From the NCBI GenBank assembly GCA_002104985.1, contig MCGO01000011.1, positions 496,001 to 560,000 of the forward strand: a DNA stretch of 64,000 nt. Direction: 5' to 3'. Origin of the DNA: Rhizoclosmatium globosum. Its lineage: Eukaryota > Chytridiomycota > Chytridiomycetes > Chytridiales > Chytriomycetaceae. Positions 46,590 through 58,345 of the stretch are shown piece by piece. Each line of letters opens with the position of its first letter. Position 1 is the stretch's first letter. Below the pieces are notes generated by a model. The model did not search any database. It saw only the letters and a list, made by a program, of their open reading frames with translations, and was not told the DNA's origin. A program made the translations under genes and the position numbers.

Positions 46590-49559
46590 ATGTACAAAGC
46601 TCTCATCTCGCATTGCCAATCACTGCTCTCTAAACATCACGCGCTGGCGAGAGGAACGTATAAGATCGGAGCTGGGGCTGTCCATGAGTCTGGATTGAAT
46701 GGGCTTGAAGGGGATGAGTTTGACTGTGATATCAATGACTTCACAGAGCCGGTTATTATCGTGGACGAGAAAGAAATGCTGGCAGAGTATTGGAAAGAGA
46801 ACAATGTGATCTCTTATAATTGAACGAATCTTTGTGTTAACTCATTGAAAGATCGAACTTGAAGCAGACAAAGTGTTTATGGAGGAAACACTGATGGGAT
46901 GTGTGCGACATGAGAAAGTCATTGATGTACTGCGACTCTAGCGTTCAAAATATTGATCTAATAGTCATTTAAAAGATTACTTTGAAGCTTTTCTACAAGA
47001 ACACTGGTGGGCGATATCTGAAGAGCGAGTACAACCTCTTTGCAGGTACATATCTTTCACGTTCTGGCTGGTGCCATTTAATTTTGCTCTAGTTCTTGCA
47101 TTCCTTTGCCTTTACCGGTTGCCCGAAGACATGCCCTTTTCAACTCTGACCAAATTCTTCAAATCGTACAACCCAACTAAAATGGCGCGTTTCCTCGCCT
47201 TTTTGTTTGATTCGGCTCACCTCATTGATGATGGGATCCTTTCGAGAGCTTGGGGGACTATATTAGATCGAGACCACATCAAAGTAAGTCTCAAGCACTA
47301 ACAGAATTGAATACTAAAATTGATTCCAGGCTAAAATGTTACTTCCACTCTTGAGCCACGCGGATGAAGCTAAAACACTGATAGAAGATTTAATTATTCG
47401 GTCTGAAAAAGGAATGGTTCCCAAAAAGTCAACCAAGCCGAACACTGGTATAACTTCACTCAATCTCAATAAGATTTCTTGAAACTTACGAAAAATCCAG
47501 AGGCGGCCCCTTTTGTATTAACAGTCCAAAACCCAAGAAAGATTCCTGAACCTCCTTACACTCACTCGACTCTGACAAAGGTAACCTCCGCTCTCATATT
47601 TTTAAGCATTAATGATTATTAGGCGCGACCGATTCCCAAATCAGTGTACACTGGAACTGGCGAGTTAGAGGCTATCGAAAAGGCAAAAGCTGAAAACCGC
47701 CGCCGAGTTCAGGTAAATACTCTTGAGAACCTTTAAAATCTGTCTTATAATATGTTCTTCATTAATGTAGGAGCAACACGAAAAGTTTGACCAAAGTCAA
47801 TACGAAATCGCCAAAAAAGCCATCGAACGATCCAAACGTCCTGTCCAAGTAAAAGTCGATTCTCCAGAACCTTCTCATCATCCATCTGTGAAAGCGAAAC
47901 CTGTTCCAACTTCTCTATACGACCACGTTCCAATCAAAATGACAACAGCTACAATTCTCCGTGAAGATGCTTTAGTTCGGCAAAAGAAACTCGATGAAGA
48001 GAAGCTCGTGAGTGAAGTAGAGTTCACCTTGAGGGATACGAACGAGTTTCATAATTGGAGGGATGAGTTACAGAAGAAAGGTAAATTACGGCAGTACCTG
48101 AAGATATAATGCTGATTTCTACTATAGCGGAAGAAGAACGAAAACTTGATATGGAAAAGCTGCGTCTAAAAGTTCAACTTCTTCATGAAGAGTCGTTCCT
48201 CTCCCGACAAGAAAAGGTTGCCGAAAACCAAACTCTTGTCAAAGAAGTAAAAGAAGAAAAAGAGACACTGAAAGTACTCACTGAACAAGCTCGTAAAGAA
48301 CTTGACATCGAAAACAAAAAGAAAATTGAGGATGTTCATGAGATTATGGAGGGTGTCATCAAAGCGAAAGAAAAAGTTATGGTTGATAAACAAAAGAAAG
48401 GTAAGGATTCCTTCTTTAAGTTTATTAGTGCTAATTACTGGATTCAGCTGCCGACATCGTGACGGAAACGCAACTTCTACGTGAAAAGGCTCAACGGGAA
48501 GCGGAAGAAGAGTTGGCGCGAAAAGTTGAACTAATTCAGCAAATTCGATTGCTTGAAAAGGCGATCCCCCCAGTCGGAGCACTTGTCAAAACTTTGGATC
48601 TCACTGAAACATCAAACTTGGGCTTACTCGGAGAAATGTCAATCGTTGAGGTATAGCGCAATTTTGTCTTCAGTGAAAACCTATTACATGACTTTACTTA
48701 AAGAATTTCACAATATTAGCTTCATGAACGTCTTGCCCAGATGAAACTTCAACACATCGAACGCGCCGAAGAAAAGAGAGCCGAAATTATCCAGCACAAA
48801 ACCTTACGTCTCACACAAATCTCGGAAAAACTGGAAGAAATCGACAGAGAACGACAAGAACGTAAACTAATCCGACTGGAGCAACACCACCAAACCACAT
48901 CCTCCTCTACAACAAGCCACCGTTCTTCCGTCGCTGCCTTGGAACAAGAAGTCGCGCTGAAAATGCAGGAACGCGAGGCCCTGTTGAACAAAGACCCCAA
49001 AATGAAAGAGTTACATGACAAGCTCATGCAAAAGCGCGCCTTACGGCTTGAAGCCAAAAACGCGTTTTCAAGCAAAAAATTGAGCGGAACTGCAGCTTCG
49101 ATGCTTGTGCAAAAAGTACAAGAGAAGACTGGTCCAACTAGCATCTCGAATTCACGTTTGGGCAGTGCCTTGAAAAGCATCGGTGTTGAGAAATTACCTG
49201 TTTTAAAAAAGAAAGTGGATGTGGGTGTGGTGGTGGGAGGGAAAAGTGTTAAGGGTGTTGTGAAGGGGTCTTCAAAGCAGCCTGTGGCTGTGTCAGTGCA
49301 ATCGATTCAGGCACCTAAAGCCGTAGAGGAGGATGAAGCAGAATATAATGTCAGAATTGCGGCGCTGCGAACACAGCTTGAGGAACAACGTGCTCAACTA
49401 TTGAAGGAAATTGCTCAAGAAGAGGCAGATGCTGCACAAGCAGCCGCTATGGCAGGTGTACCAACTGTATCAATCATGGTACATAATCGTCCCCAGTCGG
49501 CAACGGCAGCTGAACTGAAAATGGTTACGTTCGCACCAAGTGTTGAGTCTTTGCAATAA
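46590..49559 (+). CDS. CFAP99: Cilia- and flagella-associated protein 99
   Basis: Coiled-coil protein of motile cilia and here presumably of the zoospore flagellum. The N-terminal conserved domain reads FMEETLMGCVRHEKVID, then LFYKNTGGRYLKSEYNLFA, VLAFLCLYRLPEDM, MARFLAFLFDSAHLID and LLPLLSHADEAKTLI. Next, LTKARPIPKSVYTG and KPVPTSLYDH..IKMTTATILRED are near-signature CFAP99 motifs. The rest is continuous Glu/Lys coiled coil, then a C-terminal EYNVRIAALRTQLEEQRAQL. At least ten short introns, for example 47044-47090, 47284-47330, 47449-47501, 47581-47623 and 48401-48448. The first exon (MYKALISHCQSLLS) joins by similarity of position and phase; it is less certain. No frame breaks. Confidence 0.88.
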
Positions 49560-49623
49560 CGGCTCACTTTGAGAGTCGGTCTCATAAAAACCAAACAATA
49601 AATTGATCATTAAAGTAACTTTA

Positions 49624-51772
49624 TTAGTGCAAAGGATTTGAGAATGATCTCTTATTAATCACAACACCACGTCCCACCTCTGGAAACGTTGTCAAAGTAA
49701 CACGCTGTACACCTTCAGTTGACACGACAGTATCCTCTTCAACCAGTGGAGATTCCATACCCAAGAATTTGAGTACTGGTGGAGAGTTGAACATGACAGG
49801 ATGTAACGAGATAAAGTTAAGCAGAGCTGAAAATGCAGAGATGCGTTGGTATATTGTTTCCGGCTTGAAACGGCCTACAATGAAAAGGGTCAGATTGACA
49901 AGGTAAGCGCGATTAAAAAGGAACTAACCAAAATAGTGTCGTTGTGGGAATTCCGGCCAATTTGGCACATGCTGTTTGTAATTATTTATCAAATCCGTAA
50001 AAAGGGTATGAAACTCTGAGAAGCGTCTTGTGAATGTAAATGCGACTGGTGCCTTGTTCCAAAACGGTGCAATTTGTGGACGTAAGATCTGAAATATTAA
50101 AGCTAAATCATCTGAACGAAGGATCAACGGTCCTTACCTTAAATGTAACATTATATACTGTATGACCAGTACCAGGGTGACTGGAACCATTCACTCTCGC
50201 CAAAGTACCAACAGTATTGTCCATGATGCTTCCCAGTAAAGAAGGCGAACCGCGCACATGAGAACTCCCTGAGACTGAGAGGTGTATCCCATTCCTGAAA
50301 AAGATGAGTGGAACGTCTTTCCACAGATTGGACGGGGGTCCATTTTGTGTTGCTCGCGTTTCGGAAAATGACCGTGGCTGGCGATGAATTTCTTGTGGGT
50401 TTCGGTTTGTTAAAAGACGTGAAGATGCTGTTGCTTGTGTGACAGCCACAACTGCAGTTGATCTTGGAAGGGATAAAGTCGTTGATTGAGGAGGAAGTTG
50501 TGGTAATTCAGTGATTGGATTCAATGATAGAGAGCGAAGTAACCAGGATTCAAGGTCGTATAATGTAGATGGATCAAGGATTGTAGTTGAACTTGGATTA
50601 TTAACATCAAGGGCGTCTCCGATTTCTTCTACAGCTTCCTCGGGGGTAATATATTCGTCATTTGAGGCACGGATAGTAAATAGACTCAGCCGATCAGGGT
50701 CTTGAGGTTGAATATTGAAGTCTTGTTGCGACTCACGGTCAAAGTCGAGATCATCATCGACCCCACTTTCGCCATCTTGATAATTCGTCTCAACAGGCTC
50801 ATCAGGATCAATGAGATCTTGGCTCAGAGTCTCGATTCCATTCCTCCACTCAATAAAGCTCTTCCATCCGTCATATTGAAACTCGTCATCATCCAAATCA
50901 TCGTTCTCTTCATCTTCGTCAATGACACCGCCTCCTCCAGCACTCGAGTCATCTGGAATAGCAATGTGTCTGAGCATGAGTTGTTCAGACGGTGACGCGA
51001 TGTTGTAAGGTTCAACTTCAGTTCCAGTCGTGGCACTTTCACCATCGGCCTTAGAACCACCGAATTCAGAGTAAATATCGGCTGTGGACGCTGAAGCACT
51101 TGCGTTTGTCGGGCGCGAGTTTCCTGGTCCCAAAGGAAAGCCATAGCGACTTGATCTGACACTTCTGTTGTAGAAAGAGATTCGATGGTGTCGACGGATC
51201 GGACGTGAATGTGATTGAGGGGCTATTGAGTAAGAGGGACGTGCCAGGTCAAGGAACTCTGGCGGAGGTGAGAGTTCCCTTGCAAATGCTTGTGGCTGGT
51301 CGAGGAATGCACGGGTTCTGCGCTTGACTGACACTGCTTGAGTTGGCGATTGAGAGTGTGGAAGGGACTGGTGAGAGTGGGAGGGTCCTTGTATTTGTAT
51401 TTGTGGCTGAAGAAGGGATGGTTTTGCACGGCCTGGCAGTGCTTTTACAAGTTCGGACCAGTACTCAAAGAGGGCAAGTGATGACTTCTTTGCAACAGAG
51501 TGAAGCGAGGGAGGCGGTGTAGTTGTCGGTGTTAAAGCCGTTAAAGCTGTTGAAGCAGGTGGAATACTTTGTCCTGTCCCTTCAGATTCATTCGATCTTC
51601 TCCAAATTCGAGGTTCATTCAATTCAGAGGCATTCGCAGAATTCAGGCGGTGGTCGTGGTTGTGGTCGTGGTTGTTCTGTGACTCAGAGTTGGATCCGGG
51701 TGCGCTCGGCCAATCAGAAGCCGCCGCTCTTTGATTAGTCAGCGCTGTGGCGGCGGCGGCGGCGAAAGACAA
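49624..51772 (-). CDS. PX-domain protein with long disordered N-terminus
   Basis: PX domains bind phosphoinositides and direct proteins to endosomes. The C-terminal 150 residues hold the domain across two introns (about 50090-50137, 49875-49929): YNVTFK, FTFTRRFSEFHTLF (the RR-Y/F-SEF phosphoinositide-binding motif), PEFPQRHYFGRF and ISAFSALLNFISLHP. The N-terminal 540 residues are Ser/Pro/Gln-rich with an acidic DEDEENDDLDDDE tract and a helical SSLALFEYWSELVKAL. Stop at 49624, 65 bp past the convergent CFAP99 stop. No other domain seen, so it resembles uncharacterised fungal PX proteins more than sorting nexins with BAR domains. Confidence 0.82.
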
Positions 51773-51937
51773 GGAAGTTGGCGTGGATGTCGACGTGGGT
51801 GGCGCGTGGTTCTTGGACGAAAATCCAAACTACTTTTTGTGGGAACAGGAAATTGTTTTGAGGCGTCTTTCCACAAAGATAAGATATTTTGAGTGCTGTC
51901 AAGTCAATCCCCCCTTCTCCCACTTCATTTCATTTTA

Positions 51938-54900
51938 TCAACGTGATTCGTTCGTACGGGTGCGTTCATGTGTGGACTTCTCCTCTCCTCCTTTGCGTGT
52001 TCCCTTTTGCCTCTCGTTATTCTCCTCCATCTCAATCTTGGCTCGAATCTTTTCCCAATCAACACTAATCTGCTCAAGAAAAGTTAGATATGCAACAAAC
52101 TAGAAATAACTCTATACCCCGTTGGAATATTGAATGTAACTCTTGATAAATTCCTTGCGCCCAATTTGTCTCAAATACTTTTCTCGGAAATAGAGCACTG
52201 TATCCACGTGTGTCTTGTGCTTCACTGCAAGCTCGAGCGCCCTATTTCGTTGCCAGAAATCAGTTTCGTTTTCTTCTTTTCTCTCCGTCTAAATGTAAAT
52301 CTTTCCCTTTTTGTACGCACCTTTCCCAACGGAATAGATTCACTGAGAGCATAATGGCACGATAAATAAGGCCCGCCGACACCAAGATGGCCTCGGCTTC
52401 CTTTGGCTGTTTCCTCATCAACGCCAATTCTGCAGCTCGGCCTTCTTGGGAAGGAATATCACGGATATAGCAGATATACTGCACCTTCTGCGCCTGCTCA
52501 ATTGCTGCATATGATAACTCTGCTGTGTTCAAGTCTTGGCCACTGACAGACATGGCGGCGAGACAAGCCCAAAGCTCTTTCATCTACAATCACGAATCAG
52601 AAGGCGCAAGTGTTAAGCACAAAAAGAAACCTTTGCGAAACGGCACAATCGAATAGCTTCCTCCCATTGCTTCTTTTTCACTATTTCTTGAAGCATGGCT
52701 GGAAGTGGTGAAATGTTGCTACAATACAAACTCAGGACTAATCGGCTTAAAAACGAAAATAATAACTCTTACTTTGCTGTAATCAAAGCCCCATCAGCTC
52801 TACGAAGTGTGCACTGTGTTCCGTTGAAACTCACAAACTGAGCGTTCTTGCCAAACATACTGTTCCATTCTTTAAATTGAGATGGAAATTCACAGCCGAA
52901 GACTCACCTTCCGTCCTTTTCGAACCGAGTCATTGGTTCAATATCCGCATCAATAAAAACAACGTTTGGGTAATACCAAACCACAAATTTCCAATCCACC
53001 ACAGCAGATATCATATCCGCCTCATCGTTCCAGCTGAATGTATCAACCATAGTTCCTATAACATGTGTTTTAATAAAATATGTGAGAATTAAAACTATCT
53101 GCGGACGCCAATACCGATTTTCTTGATATCGGGTTTATAAACTGGCGTTATAAACATTTCGCGGTTCTTGTCCACGACGGCAAGTTGTCGACAGCCACTG
53201 GGACCAATAACCTGATTCAATGCAATTTCCAAGGCTTCACAGGGGAGTTTGATTGGAGTCCCATCACCAATCAGACGACCCGTATTAAGCTCAAACACAT
53301 AGATTACTGACGAAAAGTTCAATATTTTAAACCCATCATCAAATGTTCTCACGCTTTTCATCGGTTCGGTCTTTGATTGCCAATGTATCGTTGGAGAGAC
53401 TGATTGCTTGGGACGTGATAAAGTCTGGGCGAAGACCGGGATATTTTGGAGAGCAAATCAAACGGCCTTCGTAGCTGAACACTTGGATTCCTGTGGCGTT
53501 GTCGACAAAGAGGAAGAACCTAGGGAATCGATTAAGATGGCTTTGTTCCAGCAGTAGAGAGAACAAACTCGGGGCATTGTTTGATGCAAATAACACGGCC
53601 GTTGTTGGTCATGTCGATGATGACGGGCGTGTTCCAGTTCTTGTCGCTGTAGACGTAGCATTGGGCGTAGGTTGCCACAATCAAGTGCCCAAACGAAAGA
53701 GAGACTTTTACGACGCGGTCGCGAAATTCTGTATCACAAGCCTTAGATGATTATCAGTCTTAAATCCATGTACTAACCCAAATTCTCGACGGCTCCGTGC
53801 ACAACTTCATGGACACGAATTTTACGGTCATCCAACAGCGTGACTTCGTAATTCTTCCATTCAAGACGCCTAATATAACAAAACATTATCAGAACCAAAC
53901 AATTAAATTTAAGGTGTTCCTAACCGATCGATGATGTGCCCGAAAACAACTGCCCCATTTCCTCCAGCACACGCAACCTGAGTACCATCTGGAGTCCATG
54001 CAATATTGAAAATCGATCCACACTCGGGCTTTTCAACGGCGTACGACCACTACAGGAGATTGTTTGAAATTGTCAGCTTAATAATGCACTTACTCCAAGC
54101 TTATCGCAAACACGAAGGGTGTTGAATAATCCAACTGCAAACATCTCGCCGGCTGGATTCCAAGCCAAACTTGTGACGGGGTGATCGTGAGGAACACTAC
54201 AGTAGATTTGACGGCCAAACGAGTCCCATACCTGCAGAAGATAGTAGTTAGCAGCGACTCATATTTTTTGAGGATTATGTACTTTGTATCTACAGTCTTC
54301 TCCTCCGGAAACTATCAAGTTTGTGGCCATATTCCAATCAACTTTGAGAATGACACCATCGTGCGCTTTCCACTAAAATGCATAGTTTAATAATTCATGG
54401 GGTTTTTTGTGACATATATAACGAACCAGAGTTGGTTTACTTGCAGGTTGAATTGGTTTGATCACCAAGTTTCGACCATTTGTGTATAGAATACTGTCAT
54501 TGTCGGGGGACCACGAAACAGAGTAGATCGGGTATCCTAGTAAAGAATATTCAGGCTTATGAACTGTTTAATCGAAAGCCTCACCTGACGACACCAACCC
54601 CGATCGAAGCATTCCTGTTCTAGACCAGATTTTGAGATTTCCGTCTTCACCAGCTGAAAACCCAATCCCAATTAATACTTTTTATATGGTCGAAAGGTTA
54701 GAGACCTGTCACTAAAGCCGATCCTTCATAATTCCACTTCAAAGCCAACACAGCCCCCTTATGAGCATCCACGAGTTTCTCCACGCGTCCAACTTTCGAG
54801 CACAAATAGAATTTTCCTGATGAATTACGATCGGATCAGTAATTTAAAACGCGACGAGGCACTGACAATACCATCTGTTCCCGCCGCAGCATACATTTCC

Positions 54901-55287
54901 GATGCCACATTCTGGCCCTTCCCAGGCGCTTGAGGAAACCACTGAATGTCAGTGATGTATACGGGAGGCGCATTGAGGTTTGGGTTTGAGTGTTTTGAAT
55001 GGGTGTCAAATATGGCACAGGTTGCTTGACCGATGTAATCGCCGTCGCCGTTCCATCTGTGCATACGCTGATCGTCGCTTATTTTTTTGTTGAGTTAGAG
55101 GGAGGGGTTATGTTGGCGGTGTGGTTGTTTGTTTACCCGCATGAATATAGTTCGTTGTTTCCGGTCCATCCGACGCAGGATACAATGTCGCTGTCTAATT
55201 AAGTTTATAATACGCGTTAATCGACGATTGGTATGCGGGCGGGTACATACGACGCGAGGTGCCGTCTTGATGGATCTTGAGTCTCAT
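51938..55287 (-). CDS. IFT80: Intraflagellar transport protein IFT80
   Basis: WD40/TPR-like subunit of the IFT-B complex, required to build the flagellum. The sequence follows animal IFT80 end to end: [154 protein letters not shown], then the C-terminal helices [34 protein letters not shown] and [18 protein letters not shown]. About 15 short introns. Start 55287 gives [12 protein letters not shown], matching the family start. No frame breaks noted. Confidence 0.93.
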
Positions 55288-55437
55288 TTCACAAACTTTT
55301 CAGACAATTTGTGTTCTGCATGTATTTTCGATCATATGAAACTAATTAAAGCAAATACTCGTCAATTTATTATTTGTCCCTGCTCACCTGTCGTCCAGAA
55401 ACATAGAGAAATACATTCACTGAAAAATAAACAAAAA

Positions 55438-57484
55438 TTAATGATGGTGACCATGCCCATGATCATTGTCGTGACTGTGATCTGCTTGCACGTCACTTAA
55501 GTCGTGTTGATTTCCATGGTTCTCATTTGTGTGACTATGATCGTGGCTTCGTAAATGCCTTTCAGTAGCACGAGAATTCGTGTCTTGAAGGTTCTGTTCG
55601 CTCGTTGCTAAAGATTCTTGACATATTCATGATATTTATGAGTTCTTCCTGCTGACTGTGATCATGTCCGTGATCATGCCCGTGTTCATGTCCATGTTCA
55701 TGATTGTGACCATGGCCATCATGAGAATGTGTTTGTTCATGCCCTTGTGTTGACTGCATATCTTCATGAGCAGTGGCAGTTGAATCCTTCTTTCCCAACC
55801 GAAATGGTGCAACTTTTTTGAACCAATTCACATTATTCTCCGCTGCTGGTGGAGTTCCAGTGGCGCGCCCTTCCCGGATACAAATCCAGCAGCTCCAACG
55901 GGCTCTAATGAGTGAAGTCTGGCTTCAAGTCTTCTGGACAACAAACTTGTTCATTACAGTCAACTTCGCATTTCAGCAAACAGCCAGCGTCATCGTCCTC
56001 AATAAATATAACATCATTGTCAGAGCTTCCACCGTAGCTCGCTACTGTTCTCCGTCTGGCGAATTCAGGCTGCACTGTGGTGCTATGACACCATAAGTAT
56101 GAAGCAGCCGCTTAATAGCAACCGCAATCTCCATATAACTTTGCGGAGGGTTACTCGACGGATCCTGGACTCTCACATGAACACTCGCAACATTTTTGGA
56201 ATCACTTAAACCCCAAACATGGAACTCATGCACGTCAAGGACACCAGCAAGGCTCGAGATTTCCTGGCGCAGTTTATCCATTGACACATTAGAGGGAACT
56301 CCTTGAAGAAGTATAAAACTTGCAGAACGAACTAGTGGGATAGCAGATGATATGATGAGGGCAGAGATGAGGAGTGAGATAAGTGGGTCCATGTAATATC
56401 GCCAGGATCCGTTCGCGTACATAATGATGAGCGATGAGATGATGACACCGACTGATCCAAGAGCGTCTCCGAGTACATGCAAAAAGAGGCCGTGCATATC
56501 TATGTTTTGTTAGTAACGTTATTTTTGATTAATGAAATCGTACTCATATTCCCATGGTCGTGGCCATGACTGTGATCATGCGCGTGAGCATGTTCTGAAT
56601 GATGTTGATGTTCGTGGCTATGCCCATGAGGCTCCGAGTGGTCATGTCCTCCATGTGAATGTTTGTCATGAGAATGACCGTGGCCTCGTTCAAATCATGA
56701 TGACTCTCTTTAATACGCAAAGAAGACTGTGAGGACTTTCTGATGCGATCTGCGGTGGCCATAATTGTTGCACGGGTTTGATGTGAGTAGTGCAGAACTG
56801 GAGCAGGAAGGTCGATAGTTTCCGGTGTTTCGCCGATATTGATAGAAATAGTTTCGACTTTGGCGTCAGATTCCACGATAATGTGAGATGTCTTGGGTTC
56901 ATGAGTATGGGAATGAGAGTGCCCATGGTCATGCCCAACATGCCCTCCGAATAACACCATTCCAAGAATATTCGTGGAAAGTCCAACACATCCGACAATG
57001 AGGACCATGATTGGGTTTTCGATGACTGATAACGAATGGGTTGTTCAGCCCATAACAAGCAAAACAATTCCGATTCTCTATTACTCACCCACAGGATTCA
57101 CAAAGCGCTGAATCGCTTCAATAATGATTGTAAAGCATAGGGCGAGGAGAAAGACGGAGTTTGCAAACGCCCCGAGAATCTCAGCCCTTTGATATCCAAA
57201 TGACAGGTTGTTTGAGCGGGTTCGCTGTTTGGCCAGATGAATAGCATAGAATGCAATACAGAGTGCGAGTAAATCAGATAGCTTAATATAAAGATGGATT
57301 CAAGAAGTGCGTTAAAGATACTGGGGGGGGGTTGGGTAGCACATACCATGTGGAATGAATCTGCGATGAGTGCGATGGATCCATACAGGTATCCCACCAC
57401 TATTTCCAGTAGAAACAGTACCAAAGTAAGCAGCCCGACAATGATGATTTTGGACTCGCGCGAGAGGGATGAGAGTGGTGGCAT
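55438..57484 (-). CDS. Zinc transporter (CDF/ZnT) with histidine-rich loop and tail
   Basis: Cation diffusion facilitator exporting zinc into vacuole or ER. Six membrane helices; both zinc sites are present, HMLSD (helix 2) and HVLGD (helix 5). The loop between helices 4 and 5 is packed with His (HVGHDHGHSHSHTH, then HGHSHDKHSHGGHDHS up to HGHDHGN). The cytosolic domain reads VLDVHEFHVWGLSD and should end GVHSTTVQPEF. The frame then runs on into an unusual tail with CLLKCEVDC..CCPEDL and two more His clusters (HSHDGHGHNHEHGHEHGHDH and the last residues HGHGHHH, stop at 55438). One-base losses are needed near 56083-56088 and 56689-56696, and others in the tail near 55860 and 55905. Introns at about 57294-57349, 57029-57089 and 56498-56548. 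Confidence 0.82.
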
Positions 57485-57560
57485 GGTTTGACTTTGTCAA
57501 AACACTTTTTTTTCACAAACCTTTAACTTATCACATTCAGCTTGTTTATTCAATGTTACT

Positions 57561-58206
57561 TCATAAAAACCAGAAAGCAAATGCGCTCATTAATGTGAAT
57601 GAGTGTCTGCTGCCTAACCAAGCCGCGTTTTGCTTTGCCGTTGCATTCGCTGTTGCACTTGGAGAAACAATTGAGCCAGTAACGGATGCCGTGATGAGTC
57701 CAATATTCCCACTGTAAATTGGCGATGGAATTGGAACAGACACAAGGGTACTGTCACCAAGCTTTACTGTTGCAACTGTAGCAGGAGCTGTTGGTTGCTT
57801 GGACCATAGTATTGTCAGCTGTTTGTACAGAAAACAAAGACTCACAAGCTTACCGGTCCAGGAACACAGAAAGGAAGATAGTATACGTTGCTGTTGCCTG
57901 CCCCGTTGTCTTGGTATACACATTGAGGGCCAGATCCAGCAACTGTTGCATTCGTGACACAGTCTTGCGAAAATATGATCGAACCTGTTAGTCCATTAAG
58001 TTATATCAGTTCTTGCTAATGTATCAGAAAGGACCAACCTTTGACGCATGGACGATTGAATCTCGGTTAGTCTTCCAGTTGAAGGAACAAGCATACAGCA
58101 AGTTTGCATCGGCTGGACATGAATCGCCAACATTAAGACCGATTGGTGGAATTTGCTTGGGAAGAGTGATGCCTGTCGCTGCGCGAAATACTGGAACGAA
58201 GCTCAT
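57561..58206 (-). CDS. Secreted cysteine protein, probably GPI-anchored (paralogue A)
   Basis: Family not recognised. The first exon reads FRAATGITLPKQIPPIGLNVGDSC; the second carries SQDCVTNATVAGSGPQCVYQD and YYLPFCVPGP; the third is a Thr/Ser/Val-rich stretch ending in a hydrophobic FTLMSAFAFWFL, as for GPI attachment. The cysteine layout and the IPPI-x-x-x-VGDSC and YYLP-F/Y-CV motifs match the gene at 60256-60945. Introns at about 57980-58032 and 57819-57853. An upstream ATG in frame would add a few residues. It diverges from the Cache receptor gene, with 140 bp between starts. Confidence 0.65.
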
Positions 58207-58345
58207 AACTTTGTGTGTGATATTTTGTAGCAAGCAGTCAAAGCAGCTCAACTCATTTCTTTATCCGAAATTTATAATAACTTATCACTATTTTTAACTT
58301 CTCTTACTATATGAAAGATTTACCAGTTAATCTCGCAAGAAAAAA

